From the IMG/VR virus record IMGVR_UViG_3300031857_000133, positions 1-64,000 of that record: DNA of 64,000 bases, one strand, 5' to 3'. Source of the DNA: a virus. Every line of letters begins with the position of its first letter. Position 1 is the stretch's first letter. Below the pieces are notes generated by a model. That model was given only the letters and a program-made list of their open reading frames with translations. It was not told the DNA's origin and searched no databases. The translations under genes and the position numbers were made by a program. Positions 53,900-62,413 of this stretch are shown one piece after another.

Positions 53900-55255
53900 T
53901 TAACCCGCACGTGTAATTTTATCATATGCTTTCAAAGCACTTTCTTGCGATTGTGTTGTTGAATACTTCTGTGTTTCATTTGTAGAATCTGTGGCAACTT
54001 CAATCACTGTGACATGGCGACGAAGACTTAGAATATGTCTAGTACCAACAATAATGTATTTTCCGGATATAGTTTTATCAAAGTCTTTCTCATCCGTTTT
54101 TGCCGCAGCACCAAAGCCAGGTGAAATTACGTTTACCATAAAACCAGAAGACAACTGAAAATTGCCTGGCATCACAATTCTCATTCTTCTTTCCATCAAT
54201 CTAGTCAATATAGCTTTTCTTTGTTGAAGGAATAATTCTTGAGTTTCTTCTTTTGAAATTGAAGAAGGATCATTCTTCTTCACATAGTTGCTGTTTTTTC
54301 TATTCGCTTGATTCGAACTCAAAACTTGATTGCCTTGATAATTATCTTTAACAGAAGTTCTATCTCTGTTGATTATTTCTGTGCCTGTTGCATTTTTATT
54401 TGCATGTGACATGCTGGCAAAAGTATCATCTCCATTTATTGTTTTTTCACCTATGCTTCTTGTAAGAGGATCAAAACCTATGAACACACCTGCATCAACA
54501 CCACTTTTAATTTTTGTTATCGTGTCTTCTTGTGAAACAATTTCAAAACCTCTTGCTCTTCCCATTTCAAGAATTGCTTCACCCGTATCTAAATTTTTTG
54601 GCGTAAACGTTATATCTAGAATAGGATTTTTTGATAAAAGTCTAGATAAAGAAGAAAAATTATATCCCGCAATGTTTGAATAAAAAACATAGTCAGGAAC
54701 ATTTTTGTCGTTTATAGCTCTTTTGGCACACCACTCCAAAGCATCAAGTGGAGGCAAATTAGGCACAGTGATTTTTCTTATGCCGTTTGTTGGTTCGATT
54801 TCCGATATCTTCTTTGTATCTAAACCAAATCCAATTCTACTGTCCGTCAATATCTTTCTTACCAAATCAGAATACTTACCGTCAAAACCAAAAGACAATT
54901 TCTTTTGCTCCGAATAAATTAGTTCATCAGACACAAAGTGGATAATATAAGATTCACTCGTATTGTTTACATTCTTTCGAGTTGATATGTGATAGATTCT
55001 GAAAATCTTAACAAAAGAAGCAAAATCATCATTAGGAGTTTTAGTTATATAAAACTGAATCGGATCACCATTCGGCGACACTCTTTCTTGAAGTTTGGCA
55101 GCATCAGTTATTAATACTTCGCCAGAACTGACGGGCAAAAAAAGATTGTCATAAAGATGAATCTCTTCAATCAAATCGGTTATGTTTAAAGCCCCACCCT
55201 TAGTTTGAATGGATACTTCTTTAACAATAAACTGTGTGGAATCAATTAAATTCAT
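53900..55255 (-). CDS. gp27: Baseplate hub subunit, gp27-like
   Basis: This gene encodes 451 residues (T4 gp27 has 391). gp27 trimers link the gp5 spike to the tail tube. Supporting segments: IEEIHLYDNLFLPVSSGEVL (~28-47), FRIYHISTRKNVNNTSESYI (~85-104), YSDLVRKILTDSRIGFG (~126-142), PPLDALEWCAKRAIN (~167-181), YVFYSNIAGYNFSSLSRLL (~188-206) and QLSSGFMVNVISPGFGAAA. A Lys/Ser-rich linker (~290-330) separates domains. Position between gp53 and gp5 in the hub operon agrees. TAATG overlap with gp53. Confidence 0.85.
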   Translation of the reverse strand: MNLIDSTQFIVKEVSIQTKGGALNITDLIEEIHLYDNLFLPVSSGEVLITDAAKLQERVSPNGDPIQFYITKTPNDDFASFVKIFRIYHISTRKNVNNTSESYIIHFVSDELIYSEQKKLSFGFDGKYSDLVRKILTDSRIGFGLDTKKISEIEPTNGIRKITVPNLPPLDALEWCAKRAINDKNVPDYVFYSNIAGYNFSSLSRLLSKNPILDITFTPKNLDTGEAILEMGRARGFEIVSQEDTITKIKSGVDAGVFIGFDPLTRSIGEKTINGDDTFASMSHANKNATGTEIINRDRTSVKDNYQGNQVLSSNQANRKNSNYVKKNDPSSISKEETQELFLQQRKAILTRLMERRMRIVMPGNFQLSSGFMVNVISPGFGAAAKTDEKDFDKTISGKYIIVGTRHILSLRRHVTVIEVATDSTNETQKYSTTQSQESALKAYDKITRAG

Positions 55256-55917
55256 TACGGATTCATCAACTGTTTAAACTCTTCCATGACCACAGTAACA
55301 TATTGTGGCTTTAAAAGACGGATTTCTCTTTTCGCTTCGTTCTCTTGCATTTCGTAGTCATAATAAGTTAATCGTTCTTTTGAAACAGTTTCTTTTATTT
55401 GTCTTCCATTCTGTAGAGTGTATGTGTTGGAAGTGACACTTACGTTTGCATATGTGTTCGCCGTGATTTGTATTTTTTCGGATATTGTTTTATCTTCGGG
55501 TCCACTCGACACAAAACTTCTAGTAACTACTTTATAATACGAGTGTATATTATTTCCATTTTGTGCCCAAGTTAAACCAGATTGTACAGTTGTATTCGAA
55601 GCACCATTCGCCGCATACTTCTGATTAACGTAATTAATAAAATTTGGATAATTTAATGGCCAATCATATTGCGGATCAATGATATCATTGAACAATAAAA
55701 CAATCCAATGTTTTTCTGAATCGTTATAATACTTAGATGCTATAATTTCTGGCGTGTCAGAGTCTTTGACTTCATATGGATAAAACGCCGAAGAATTTTC
55801 TTTTATCGAAGATAAAAAGCCAAATCGTGCCGTTATATTTGTAACAGTATCTAAACTACTATTATTATTTGCCGAAGCATAAAAAGTTAACGGAAAGTGT
55901 CTAAAAAAGTTTGCCAT
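55255..55917 (-). CDS. gp53: Baseplate wedge subunit, gp53-like
   Basis: This gene encodes 220 residues from the ATG ending at 55917 (MANFFRHFPLTFY); T4 gp53 has 196. A TTG extension by five codons is possible, but the ATG stands one base after the gp48 stop (TAAAATG) and is preferred. Key segments: DSDTPEIIASKYYNDSEKHW (~52-71), IVLLFNDIIDPQYDWPL and a C-terminal YDYEMQENEAKREIRLLKPQ. The first includes the LysM-like 'YGD...W.I...N...D' pattern of gp53. The protein connects wedges in the baseplate ring. Confidence 0.9.
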   Translation of the reverse strand: MANFFRHFPLTFYASANNNSSLDTVTNITARFGFLSSIKENSSAFYPYEVKDSDTPEIIASKYYNDSEKHWIVLLFNDIIDPQYDWPLNYPNFINYVNQKYAANGASNTTVQSGLTWAQNGNNIHSYYKVVTRSFVSSGPEDKTISEKIQITANTYANVSVTSNTYTLQNGRQIKETVSKERLTYYDYEMQENEAKREIRLLKPQYVTVVMEEFKQLMNP

Positions 55918-55918
55918 T

Positions 55919-57241
55919 TTATTTTCTTGCAAATATTCCTTGTTTCATACCTTCCACATTAGGTCTTTGTCCAGCACTAGATGCACTGGTTGCCATATCA
56001 AAATCTTCTTTTGTAATGTATGTGATTTCTCTAAATCTGAGCGACATTTGAATCGCCACTGGCATACCAGTTCTACCCAAAGCAGCACTGTTTTCGCCTA
56101 CGGATTCATATGCGGCAAAACCACGTGGCGCATAATTGATCTGAATGTTTTCTAAAACACAAGTGGCGATTGGCGGTATGTTTGGATTTTGTCTGCCGGC
56201 ATAAAAAAATCTAATGTCAAATTCAGAAGGAGGTATCAACAATCCAGTTTGATTGGCAACACCACCCATCAGTTCTGGTGCTTGATGAAAACGAAAACGT
56301 TCGATAATTTTTTGTACTTGAAACGCTTCTTGTTCACTTCTTGGAAAAAACATAAACTCAAATTGAAATGAACGAAATTCTGGTGCAGTGTATATCATTT
56401 CAAGCATTGGGTTTGTTACACCGCCAGTGGCAACGAACGCTCCTATGCGTGAGAGATTTTCTCCAACACCGGCATTTTCTGCAACTTTTCGAATCAACTG
56501 TGAACCAAGTCCTGATTTACCAACTGCCGCAACTGCGCCCTTTAAATCACCCGCTCTGACTCTTTCAATCAAATTCGGTGCTGCAACAAGTGCTTGACCC
56601 AACATTTCATCGCCTGGTCTAATTGTATCATAACTTGCATTCGAATCGAAATTCAAAGTGTCTGGCATGTACAGTGCAATGGCATCCGTTGTCAACTGCG
56701 TTCTTGTTAAGAATCCACCAGCAGCAGTGCCAGCGTTCTTATCAATGATTGATTTGACTGAAGTTTCGACTGTGCCTTGTCTATCGGTAAGTTGTCTTTG
56801 TGGCTGAGGACCTTTTACAAATCCATCAATCGCTCCAGCAATTTTACCCGCAACACCACCGGAGCCAAAGTTTTTAGTTAATGATGATGTGCCTTTTGAG
56901 ATCACATTAGTCAATGCCGAATTTATAGTATCCGCAAAAGTATTTCTACCAATGCCAAAACCACCGCCCGAAAAAGTAGAACTTCCTCTCAAGCCATCAA
57001 GTATTTGTCTTTCAGTTTCTTTTGAGAAGGTCTGTCCACCCCTAAGACCTACGGAGTATTGTGTATTTTTTTGTTCTCTTACAAAGAACACCATGTAGTG
57101 GCCTTTGTCGGCACTTCCAACGTCTAGTGGATATTTAAGTGTGCTTTTTTGATATGATGAACCCTCTAATGCCGCCAGTGCGCCAATTTTTCTTGGCTCA
57201 ATTTGATTGAATTTTATATCCGTAAGACCAAAAAATGCCAT
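55919..57241 (-). CDS. gp48: Baseplate tail tube cap, gp48-like
   Basis: This gene encodes 440 residues (T4 gp48 has 364). gp48 caps the hub and seeds tube assembly with gp54. The N-terminus (FFGLTDIKFNQIEPRKIGAL, AALEGSSYQKSTLKYPLDVG, DKGHYMVFFVREQ) and C-terminal FRSFQFEFMFFPRSEQEA, FRFHQAPELMGGVANQ, FYAGRQNPNIPPIATCVLEN, APRGFAAYESVGENSAALG match gp48 proteins of T4-like aquatic phages. The middle is Gly/Ser-rich. It leads the minus-strand block; a CATAAATA promoter overlaps the start codon of the divergent gp4 gene. Confidence 0.9.
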   Translation of the reverse strand: MAFFGLTDIKFNQIEPRKIGALAALEGSSYQKSTLKYPLDVGSADKGHYMVFFVREQKNTQYSVGLRGGQTFSKETERQILDGLRGSSTFSGGGFGIGRNTFADTINSALTNVISKGTSSLTKNFGSGGVAGKIAGAIDGFVKGPQPQRQLTDRQGTVETSVKSIIDKNAGTAAGGFLTRTQLTTDAIALYMPDTLNFDSNASYDTIRPGDEMLGQALVAAPNLIERVRAGDLKGAVAAVGKSGLGSQLIRKVAENAGVGENLSRIGAFVATGGVTNPMLEMIYTAPEFRSFQFEFMFFPRSEQEAFQVQKIIERFRFHQAPELMGGVANQTGLLIPPSEFDIRFFYAGRQNPNIPPIATCVLENIQINYAPRGFAAYESVGENSAALGRTGMPVAIQMSLRFREITYITKEDFDMATSASSAGQRPNVEGMKQGIFARK

Positions 57242-57270
57242 GTGAGTTCCTGTTTAGATTGACTAGATAG

Positions 57271-57278
57271 TATTTATG
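57271..57278 (-). promoter_or_regulatory. Late promoter CATAAATA for gp48, overlapping the gp4 start codon
   Basis: The minus strand reads CATAAATAC, 29 bases before the gp48 ATG, with AGGA in the leader. The plus-strand gp4 ATG at 57276 lies inside this octamer. No TAAATA motif is visible on the plus strand upstream of gp4. Confidence 0.6.
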
Positions 57279-57710
57279 TCAAATAAAGGAAGATTTAGAC
57301 CGAAAAACCCACAGAAATATAAGGGTGATGCAAACAATATCATCTATAGGTCTACGTGGGAGATAAAGGTAATGAATTATTTAGATGAGAATCCGAACGT
57401 CATTTGGTGGGGTTCGGAAGAACTTCCTATACCCTATTACAGTCCAGTCGATAGAAAAAAACATCGTTACTTTCCAGATTTTATCGCCAAGATGCGTAAA
57501 GCGGACGGCACAGTGATGACTTATGTTATAGAGGTTAAACCGGAAAAACAAACACAACCGCCAACACAAAAACGCAAGACAAAAACATATCTCCAAGAAG
57601 CCATCACTTACGAAATCAACAAAGCCAAATGGTATGCTGCCGAAGAATTTTGCAAAGATCACGGGTGGCAGTTTCAGATTTTGACTGAAAAGCATTTGGG
57701 TATCAGATAA
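57276..57710 (+). CDS. gp4: Head completion nuclease, gp4-like
   Basis: This gene encodes 144 residues (T4 gp4 has 150). gp4 completes the packaged head and has a TnsA/restriction-endonuclease-like fold. Motifs: YRSTWEIKVMNYLDENPNVI (~28-47), WGSEELPIPYYSPVDRKKHR, YFPDF with Asp68-type acidic residue, then VIEVKPEKQ (the E-x-K nuclease motif, ~91-99). These form the candidate active site. It is the first plus-strand gene, starting 34 bases from the gp48 start. No Shine-Dalgarno is seen before the ATG. Confidence 0.92.
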   Translation: MSNKGRFRPKNPQKYKGDANNIIYRSTWEIKVMNYLDENPNVIWWGSEELPIPYYSPVDRKKHRYFPDFIAKMRKADGTVMTYVIEVKPEKQTQPPTQKRKTKTYLQEAITYEINKAKWYAAEEFCKDHGWQFQILTEKHLGIR

Positions 57711-57713
57711 ATA
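57707..57713 (+). promoter_or_regulatory. ATAAATA motif 4 bases before 57718-58299
   Basis: The plus strand reads ATAAATA, containing the gp4 stop codon. It is the only plus-strand example of the motif placed immediately before a start codon. As a late promoter it would start the mRNA at about the ATG. Confidence 0.3.
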
Positions 57714-57717
57714 TAAG

Positions 57718-58299
57718 ATGGCGAAACGACTTATTGATAGAATTAAGGAATCCCTTGCAAAATCAGGATATGCTCCACGTTCACGTGAGGCACGTGCTTG
57801 GCTAAAGTCCAAAGTTCCGACACTCAGGCCCACTAAGGGTGATTTAATGCGTGATCGTGAACGATTAAAAAATCAGTCTATCATTGGTCGTATGTACTTT
57901 TACTATTATGATCCAAAGACGAAAGATTCGTTGCCATATTACGATAGGTTCCCATTGGTTATTCCAATAGAACGATACTCAGACGGCTTTTTAGGGTTGA
58001 ATTTACATTACATTCACCCAAAGCGACGAATCATTCTTCTCGACAAGTTAAGTACAATTTTGAATAACCGTGATTATGATGAAACCACAAGATTTAGAAT
58101 TAGTTACGACTTTTTGAAAAGAGCATCTAAAATCTATGAAGCGACTCCGTGTATCAAACGATACTTATCTGGACACGTTCAATCTAGATTTTTAGAAATA
58201 AATGCCGATGAATGGGACATCGCTGCTCTATTGCCTGTGGAATCTTTTGCAAAAGCAACGGCTAGCAAAGTCTGGTCAGACTCAGAGGACAAATTTTAA
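57718..58299 (+). CDS. Conserved T4-like phage protein, head/tail joining region
   Basis: This gene encodes 193 residues. The basic N-terminus (AKRLIDRIKESLAKSGYAPR) is followed by GRMYFYYYDPKTKDSLPYYD, RFPLVIPIERY, FLGLNLHYIHPKRRIILLDK and ACIKRYLSGHVQSRFLEINA-like C-terminal sequence. I recall the 'YYDPKTKD.LPYYD.FPL' pattern as widespread in T4-like aquatic phages. Position next to gp4 recalls T4 gene 2 (DNA end protector), but I cannot confirm homology. It shares a TAATG overlap with the next gene. Confidence 0.8.
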   Translation: MAKRLIDRIKESLAKSGYAPRSREARAWLKSKVPTLRPTKGDLMRDRERLKNQSIIGRMYFYYYDPKTKDSLPYYDRFPLVIPIERYSDGFLGLNLHYIHPKRRIILLDKLSTILNNRDYDETTRFRISYDFLKRASKIYEATPCIKRYLSGHVQSRFLEINADEWDIAALLPVESFAKATASKVWSDSEDKF

Positions 58300-59030
58300 T
58301 GGCATTTTCACCAAACTCATTTCTATCGAATGTCAACGCAAAGGGTGGACTGGCAAGACCTTCAAGGTTTCAGGTAATATTACCTATACCACCTTACATT
58401 GCACAATTCGTAAAGAACTCTTTGATAGAAAAAATTCTGAATTTGCCCAACTCAATTATGGCAGATGTTACCGATGCTATTAACAATGCAATCGGTTCTG
58501 GAACTGAAGCAAGCAGAAGTGCCAATCCTACGATGACACGTTATCTGGCATTGCAATGTGAATCGGCAGAATTGCCAGGCAAAAATTTTGTTACTGATGA
58601 TGTTAAAATTTATGGTCCTGTATTTAAAGTGCCTTATCAAGTTCAGTACGCAGAAACAACATTAACATTTATTTGTACAAACGATTTCTATGAGCGTAAA
58701 TTATTTGAACGTTGGATGGAAGCAATCATGCCAACCGACACAAACAATTTGCGTTTTCCTAAAGGCGAAAATTCAAAGTACATGACTGAGATAACAGTCA
58801 AACAATATAACGATGAAGTAACACAAATTTTTGGCGTCAAAATGATTGATGCATTTCCTATTAATATTGCTGCACAACAACTGAGTTGGGGTGATGATAG
58901 TTTCCATCGACTTTCTGTACAGTTTGCATATCAAAGATATGAACCGATTCTTGAGAGTCAAGTTAATGCTGGCGAAGCAATTACGAATCTTGCGGTTGGT
59001 GGTGGTAGAGCATTGTTTAGAACATTTTAA
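58299..59030 (+). CDS. Tail-tube-like protein, candidate gp54 (tube initiator)
   Basis: This gene encodes 243 residues. The tail tube fold is visible: RPSRFQVILPIP (~21), LALQCESAELPGKNFVTDDV (~84-103), VPYQVQYAETTLTFICTNDF, YERKLFERWMEAIMPTD (~129-145) and LSVQFAYQRYEP near the end. It is therefore a gp19-family member, related to 3898-4443. T4 gp54 is the tube initiator of the baseplate and belongs to the same superfamily, so this is the best guess; a specialised tail terminator or completion protein is the alternative. Confidence 0.8.
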   Translation: MAFSPNSFLSNVNAKGGLARPSRFQVILPIPPYIAQFVKNSLIEKILNLPNSIMADVTDAINNAIGSGTEASRSANPTMTRYLALQCESAELPGKNFVTDDVKIYGPVFKVPYQVQYAETTLTFICTNDFYERKLFERWMEAIMPTDTNNLRFPKGENSKYMTEITVKQYNDEVTQIFGVKMIDAFPINIAAQQLSWGDDSFHRLSVQFAYQRYEPILESQVNAGEAITNLAVGGGRALFRTF

Positions 59031-59048
59031 TTTTTTAATGAGGACATT

Positions 59049-59771
59049 ATGTTACCTAAAATAGATATACCGATTTATGAAACTCATTTGATTTCGAATG
59101 GAGAACTTGTCAGATTTAGACCATTTCTTGTCAAAGAACAAAAATTGTTTTTGATGGCAAATGAATCTGATGATCCTAAAGAGACAATCAACACAATCAA
59201 ACAAGTATTGAGAAATTGTATTTTGGATGATCTTGATGTTGATAATCTAGCCACATTTGACATTGAATATCTCTTTTTACAACTGAGAGCAAGATCGGTA
59301 GGTGAAATTGTTACCCTTAGATTCACTTGCAACAACGACATCACAGAAGAAAATAAATGTGGTAATGTTGTGAAGATTGATGTCAATGTTTTGGATATAA
59401 AGCCGACTGTAAACACCGAACACTCCAACAAGATTCAAATCAATGACAAGATTGGTATTGTTTTAAAATATCCAACTTTCGGCAGTGTGGATGTGGCATC
59501 TTTAGATACTGAAAATCTTGATCAGGTTCTTGATATTATTGTTGCTTGTATCGATTATGTTTATGATGAAGAGCAAATATATCCAGCAAAAGATAGTAGC
59601 AAAAAAGAACTCACAGAGTTTATTGAAAACTTGAAACAGACAGACTTGGAAAAAATCTCAGCATTCTTTAATAGTTTGCCCAAAATGAAAAAAGATGTGG
59701 ATTTTAAATGCGATAAATGTGGCTATCACGAAACACTACAACTTGAAGGAATCCAAAGTTTTTTCGTATAG
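59049..59771 (+). CDS. gp26: Baseplate hub assembly protein, gp26-like (frameshift donor)
   Basis: This gene encodes 240 residues by standard decoding (T4 gp26 has 208). It has the T4 baseplate hub chaperone layout: VRFRPFLVKEQKLFLMANES (~20-40), VLRNCILDDLDVDNLATFDI (~55-74), EYLFLQLRARSVGEIVTLRF, then a four-cysteine zinc-ribbon-type arrangement (CNNDITEENKCG and, near the end, KCDKCGYHETLQLEGIQSFF). AGGAC precedes the ATG. The final codons contain the slippery heptamer TTTTTTC; a -1 shift there would fuse 69 more residues to give 308 in total. This is the arrangement of tail assembly chaperones encoded just before the tape measure. Confidence 0.88.
   Translation: MLPKIDIPIYETHLISNGELVRFRPFLVKEQKLFLMANESDDPKETINTIKQVLRNCILDDLDVDNLATFDIEYLFLQLRARSVGEIVTLRFTCNNDITEENKCGNVVKIDVNVLDIKPTVNTEHSNKIQINDKIGIVLKYPTFGSVDVASLDTENLDQVLDIIVACIDYVYDEEQIYPAKDSSKKELTEFIENLKQTDLEKISAFFNSLPKMKKDVDFKCDKCGYHETLQLEGIQSFFV
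59759..59765 (+). promoter_or_regulatory. Probable -1 ribosomal frameshift slippery site TTTTTTC
   Basis: In the gp26 frame the codons read AGT TTT TTC GTA TAG, so the heptamer is T TTT TTC, a legal X XXY YYZ site two codons before the stop. After a -1 slip the new frame (CGT ATA GCT TTT AGT ...) is open without stop to 59974. Confidence 0.7.
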
Positions 59772-59974
59772 CTTTTAGTCATGATAATTTGTCCAATTAT
59801 TTTCAAACAAACTTTGCACTTATGCAGCATCACAAATATAGTTTGACTGAATTGGATAGTATGATACCTTGGGAAAAACAAGCATACATTGATTTATTAT
59901 TGCAGCACTTGGAAGAAGAGAGAGAAAGAATTAAAGACGAAAAAAACAGAGCATCAGCGGCAGGTAGAAGGTAA
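59765..59974 (+). CDS. gp51-like extension reached by -1 frameshift
   Basis: This frame gives 69 residues after the slip: RIAFSHDNLSNYFQTNFAL, MQHHKYSLTELDSMIPWEKQ, AYIDLLLQHLEEERERIKDE, ending ASAAGRR. No convincing independent start exists: the first in-frame candidates are a TTG at 59789 and an internal ATG, neither with a clear ribosome binding site. The sequence 'HHxYSLTELxxMxPWExxxYxxLL' is what I recall as the gp51 or T-type part of tail chaperones in aquatic T4-like phages. It is probably expressed mainly as a gp26-gp51 fusion. Confidence 0.75.
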   Translation, partial: RIAFSHDNLSNYFQTNFALMQHHKYSLTELDSMIPWEKQAYIDLLLQHLEEERERIKDEKNRASAAGRR

Positions 59975-59980
59975 AAATTA

Positions 59981-62413
59981 ATGGCAGACAATTCACCAGT
60001 TGGCATGATATGGAATGGACTTTTATGGGTTCCAACAGATCCAAAAAAAGCGTCATCTAAATCAAGTCGATACAAACCCACTAATATGAAATCCAAAATC
60101 GGATTGTCTAAAGCCGACCCTTTGGGTAAATTTTTACCAAACATCGCAAAAGACGTATCCTCAATTAAAGCAAGTCTTTTCTCTCTTGTAAAAATTCAAG
60201 ATCAAGAAAAAAAAGCAGCCGCTTTTGAGAAGACGAAAGAAAGGGCATTATCTTACGCCAGAAGGTACTTTAAAACTAAACCTACCAAGCAAGACAAAAA
60301 AGCGTTTGAGCCAAACAAAAAAAGTTTTTTGGAAACAATCAAAGATGGTTTAACTAACATCTTTAAATTTGCTTTGTTGGGTCTTGGTGCCATCGGCGCC
60401 AGTAAACTTTTAAGTTTACCCGGTGTAATGGAAGGCATTACTAATTTTGTAAAAAAAGTAATTGTGGGTATTGCCGATCTAATTCAAAAAGGTACCAAAT
60501 TTTTAACTGATCTGTTGAAAGATAATGAAGTTATAAACTCAATAGCGGGCGTTCTTAAAACCGTTCTTGGTGCAATTGCTAATGGTCTTTCGATAGCATC
60601 TGATTTTTTGAAAACCATTTTAGGTAACTCTGAAAACCAGAAGAGCATATCGAAAGTAATTTCTTCAGTAATTGGTGTAATCTTCAATGCACTGTTGGCA
60701 TCACTCACAGTTATTGGAAATGTTTTAAATGATAACAAAGATGCGATTGTCACTGGCGTAGTCAAACTATTCACAATTATTGCAAACGGAATTGCTGGTG
60801 GTTTAAGAATGCTTGGAGACATGATTAGTGATCCTGATTTCAAAAATGCTGTTCAGCAAATATACTTCGCACTCAAAGACTTCTTAACAACAATTTTAAA
60901 TGAACCAATTGCTGAATTGGGTGGTGTGAAAGTAAATCTTAAAATGGCTTTTGTTGGTCTTGCTGCTGTAATGGTAGGATTTGAACTTGCGATGGCAGGA
61001 TTCACAGCGTGGCTCGTAAGTAAATTCGTCACTGGCGGATTGAATTTACCTTCTAGAGGTGGTAGAGGAGGAGTAAAAACACCGACAACTGGAGGTTGGA
61101 CAAAACCCAGTGCTGAAGTTACTGAGTATATTAGTGGAACAACGGAAAAAGTTGGCGGCACTGCCGGTGGTGGTTTAGTATCAAAAGCAAAAGGAATGGC
61201 AAAAGGTGTCGGTGGCTTTGTTGCTGGTAATGCTGGAAATATAGCCATGGGTGCAGTGACTTTAGGTGGAGCATATATCGGAGCAAAAGAAGGATATGAT
61301 GCTTACAAAATGGCAAATGATCCAGAAGCACAAAGAAGAGCAAGAGAAGAAAGAGAATTAAGAAACGCACAAAATTTATCGCCGACAAGAGGCACCGAAG
61401 GACCCGCTTCAGAAAAACAAAGAACAGCGGCAACAACGGTAGCAAAATCTTTTTCAGGAAAATCGGCGGCAGAATTTATAGGATCAATGGAAGGTTTTGC
61501 TAAGAAAGCATATCTTGATCCTCCGGGTAACAATAAAAATCAATACTCAATCGGTTACGGTCATCTGATTCAACCGCATGAGATAAAACAAGGATTCATA
61601 AATCTGGGTGATGGTAAGAAAGTTGTTGTAAAGGGTCCTGGTGGAGCAGACACGACAATCAGTGAGTCTGAAGCAAAGACATTATTGAATTCTGATTTAC
61701 CAAAATATGAAAACATGGCAGTCAGATCAATTGGTTCTGATGCGTGGGAAAAACTTGGTCAAGACCAGAGAAATGCACTTACATCATTGGCTTATAACGG
61801 CGGCAAAGGTCAAATTGATTATCTGGTAAGATTTGGCCTAAGAAAAGCTATTATGGAAGGTAATAAAGAAGAGGCAGCAAAAATCATTTATGAAAAAGGT
61901 TGGAAAACATCTGGCGGAAAATATCTAGCGGGTCTTGAAACCCGCCGCTTAAAAGAAGCATCGTTATTCGGTGGCGGTGCAGCGGCTGAGCAACTTGCAA
62001 AAGCACCGACACCTGCACCAACACCAGAAGCAAGAATATCTGAACAAGCAGGTGCATTTAACATTGCACCAATTTCTTCTGCTGCGGCAGCAATCTCAGA
62101 TAAAAAAGTAGAAGTTCTAAAAAGAAGTCAAACTTTTGGACAAAGAGTAAGCCAGTTTGTGCAAGATACTCTGGTTTCTGGTTTGGAAAAAGGTGGCGAT
62201 TTCTTAAAAGGCCTAGACGAAATGACCGGTGGCAAACTTGGAATTGCATCGGGTGAATTAGCATCTGCACTTAGAACCAGAGGATTATTTGAAATGACTC
62301 CTGATGTCATTGATGGTTCTAGAAATATATCTTATGCAGACAGAGTGCAAACCAATGAGCCTATTCCAAGTGTATACGATCAAACCCTTTTGACTAAGTT
62401 GAGAATGGCATAA
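59981..62413 (+). CDS. Tape-measure-like tail protein with GH24 lysozyme domain
   Basis: This gene encodes 810 residues. Residues ~1-110 are basic and helical; ~115-350 are long hydrophobic helices (FKFALLGLGAIGASKLLSLP, GIADLIQKGTKFLTDLL, KISKVISSVIGVIFNALL-type) like a tape measure. Residues ~495-660 are a T4-lysozyme-type GH24 domain: SMEGFAKKAYLDP with Glu504 and Asp513 at the T4 spacing (E11, D20), then YSIGYGHL with Ser523 where T4 has Thr26, and TSLAYNGGKGQIDYL. It would cut peptidoglycan during infection. It follows the chaperone pair, the usual place of a tape measure, and is related in its N-terminal half to the next gene. Confidence 0.85.
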   Translation: MADNSPVGMIWNGLLWVPTDPKKASSKSSRYKPTNMKSKIGLSKADPLGKFLPNIAKDVSSIKASLFSLVKIQDQEKKAAAFEKTKERALSYARRYFKTKPTKQDKKAFEPNKKSFLETIKDGLTNIFKFALLGLGAIGASKLLSLPGVMEGITNFVKKVIVGIADLIQKGTKFLTDLLKDNEVINSIAGVLKTVLGAIANGLSIASDFLKTILGNSENQKSISKVISSVIGVIFNALLASLTVIGNVLNDNKDAIVTGVVKLFTIIANGIAGGLRMLGDMISDPDFKNAVQQIYFALKDFLTTILNEPIAELGGVKVNLKMAFVGLAAVMVGFELAMAGFTAWLVSKFVTGGLNLPSRGGRGGVKTPTTGGWTKPSAEVTEYISGTTEKVGGTAGGGLVSKAKGMAKGVGGFVAGNAGNIAMGAVTLGGAYIGAKEGYDAYKMANDPEAQRRAREERELRNAQNLSPTRGTEGPASEKQRTAATTVAKSFSGKSAAEFIGSMEGFAKKAYLDPPGNNKNQYSIGYGHLIQPHEIKQGFINLGDGKKVVVKGPGGADTTISESEAKTLLNSDLPKYENMAVRSIGSDAWEKLGQDQRNALTSLAYNGGKGQIDYLVRFGLRKAIMEGNKEEAAKIIYEKGWKTSGGKYLAGLETRRLKEASLFGGGAAAEQLAKAPTPAPTPEARISEQAGAFNIAPISSAAAAISDKKVEVLKRSQTFGQRVSQFVQDTLVSGLEKGGDFLKGLDEMTGGKLGIASGELASALRTRGLFEMTPDVIDGSRNISYADRVQTNEPIPSVYDQTLLTKLRMA

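Noticed and set aside
55918-55932. Longer gp53 starting at TTG 55932
   Set aside because: The ATG at 55917 gives the expected start MANFFRHFP and sits one base after the preceding stop.
59789-59974. Independent small gene starting at TTG 59789
   Set aside because: No ribosome binding site is seen, and the slippery heptamer upstream explains the frame better as a fusion.
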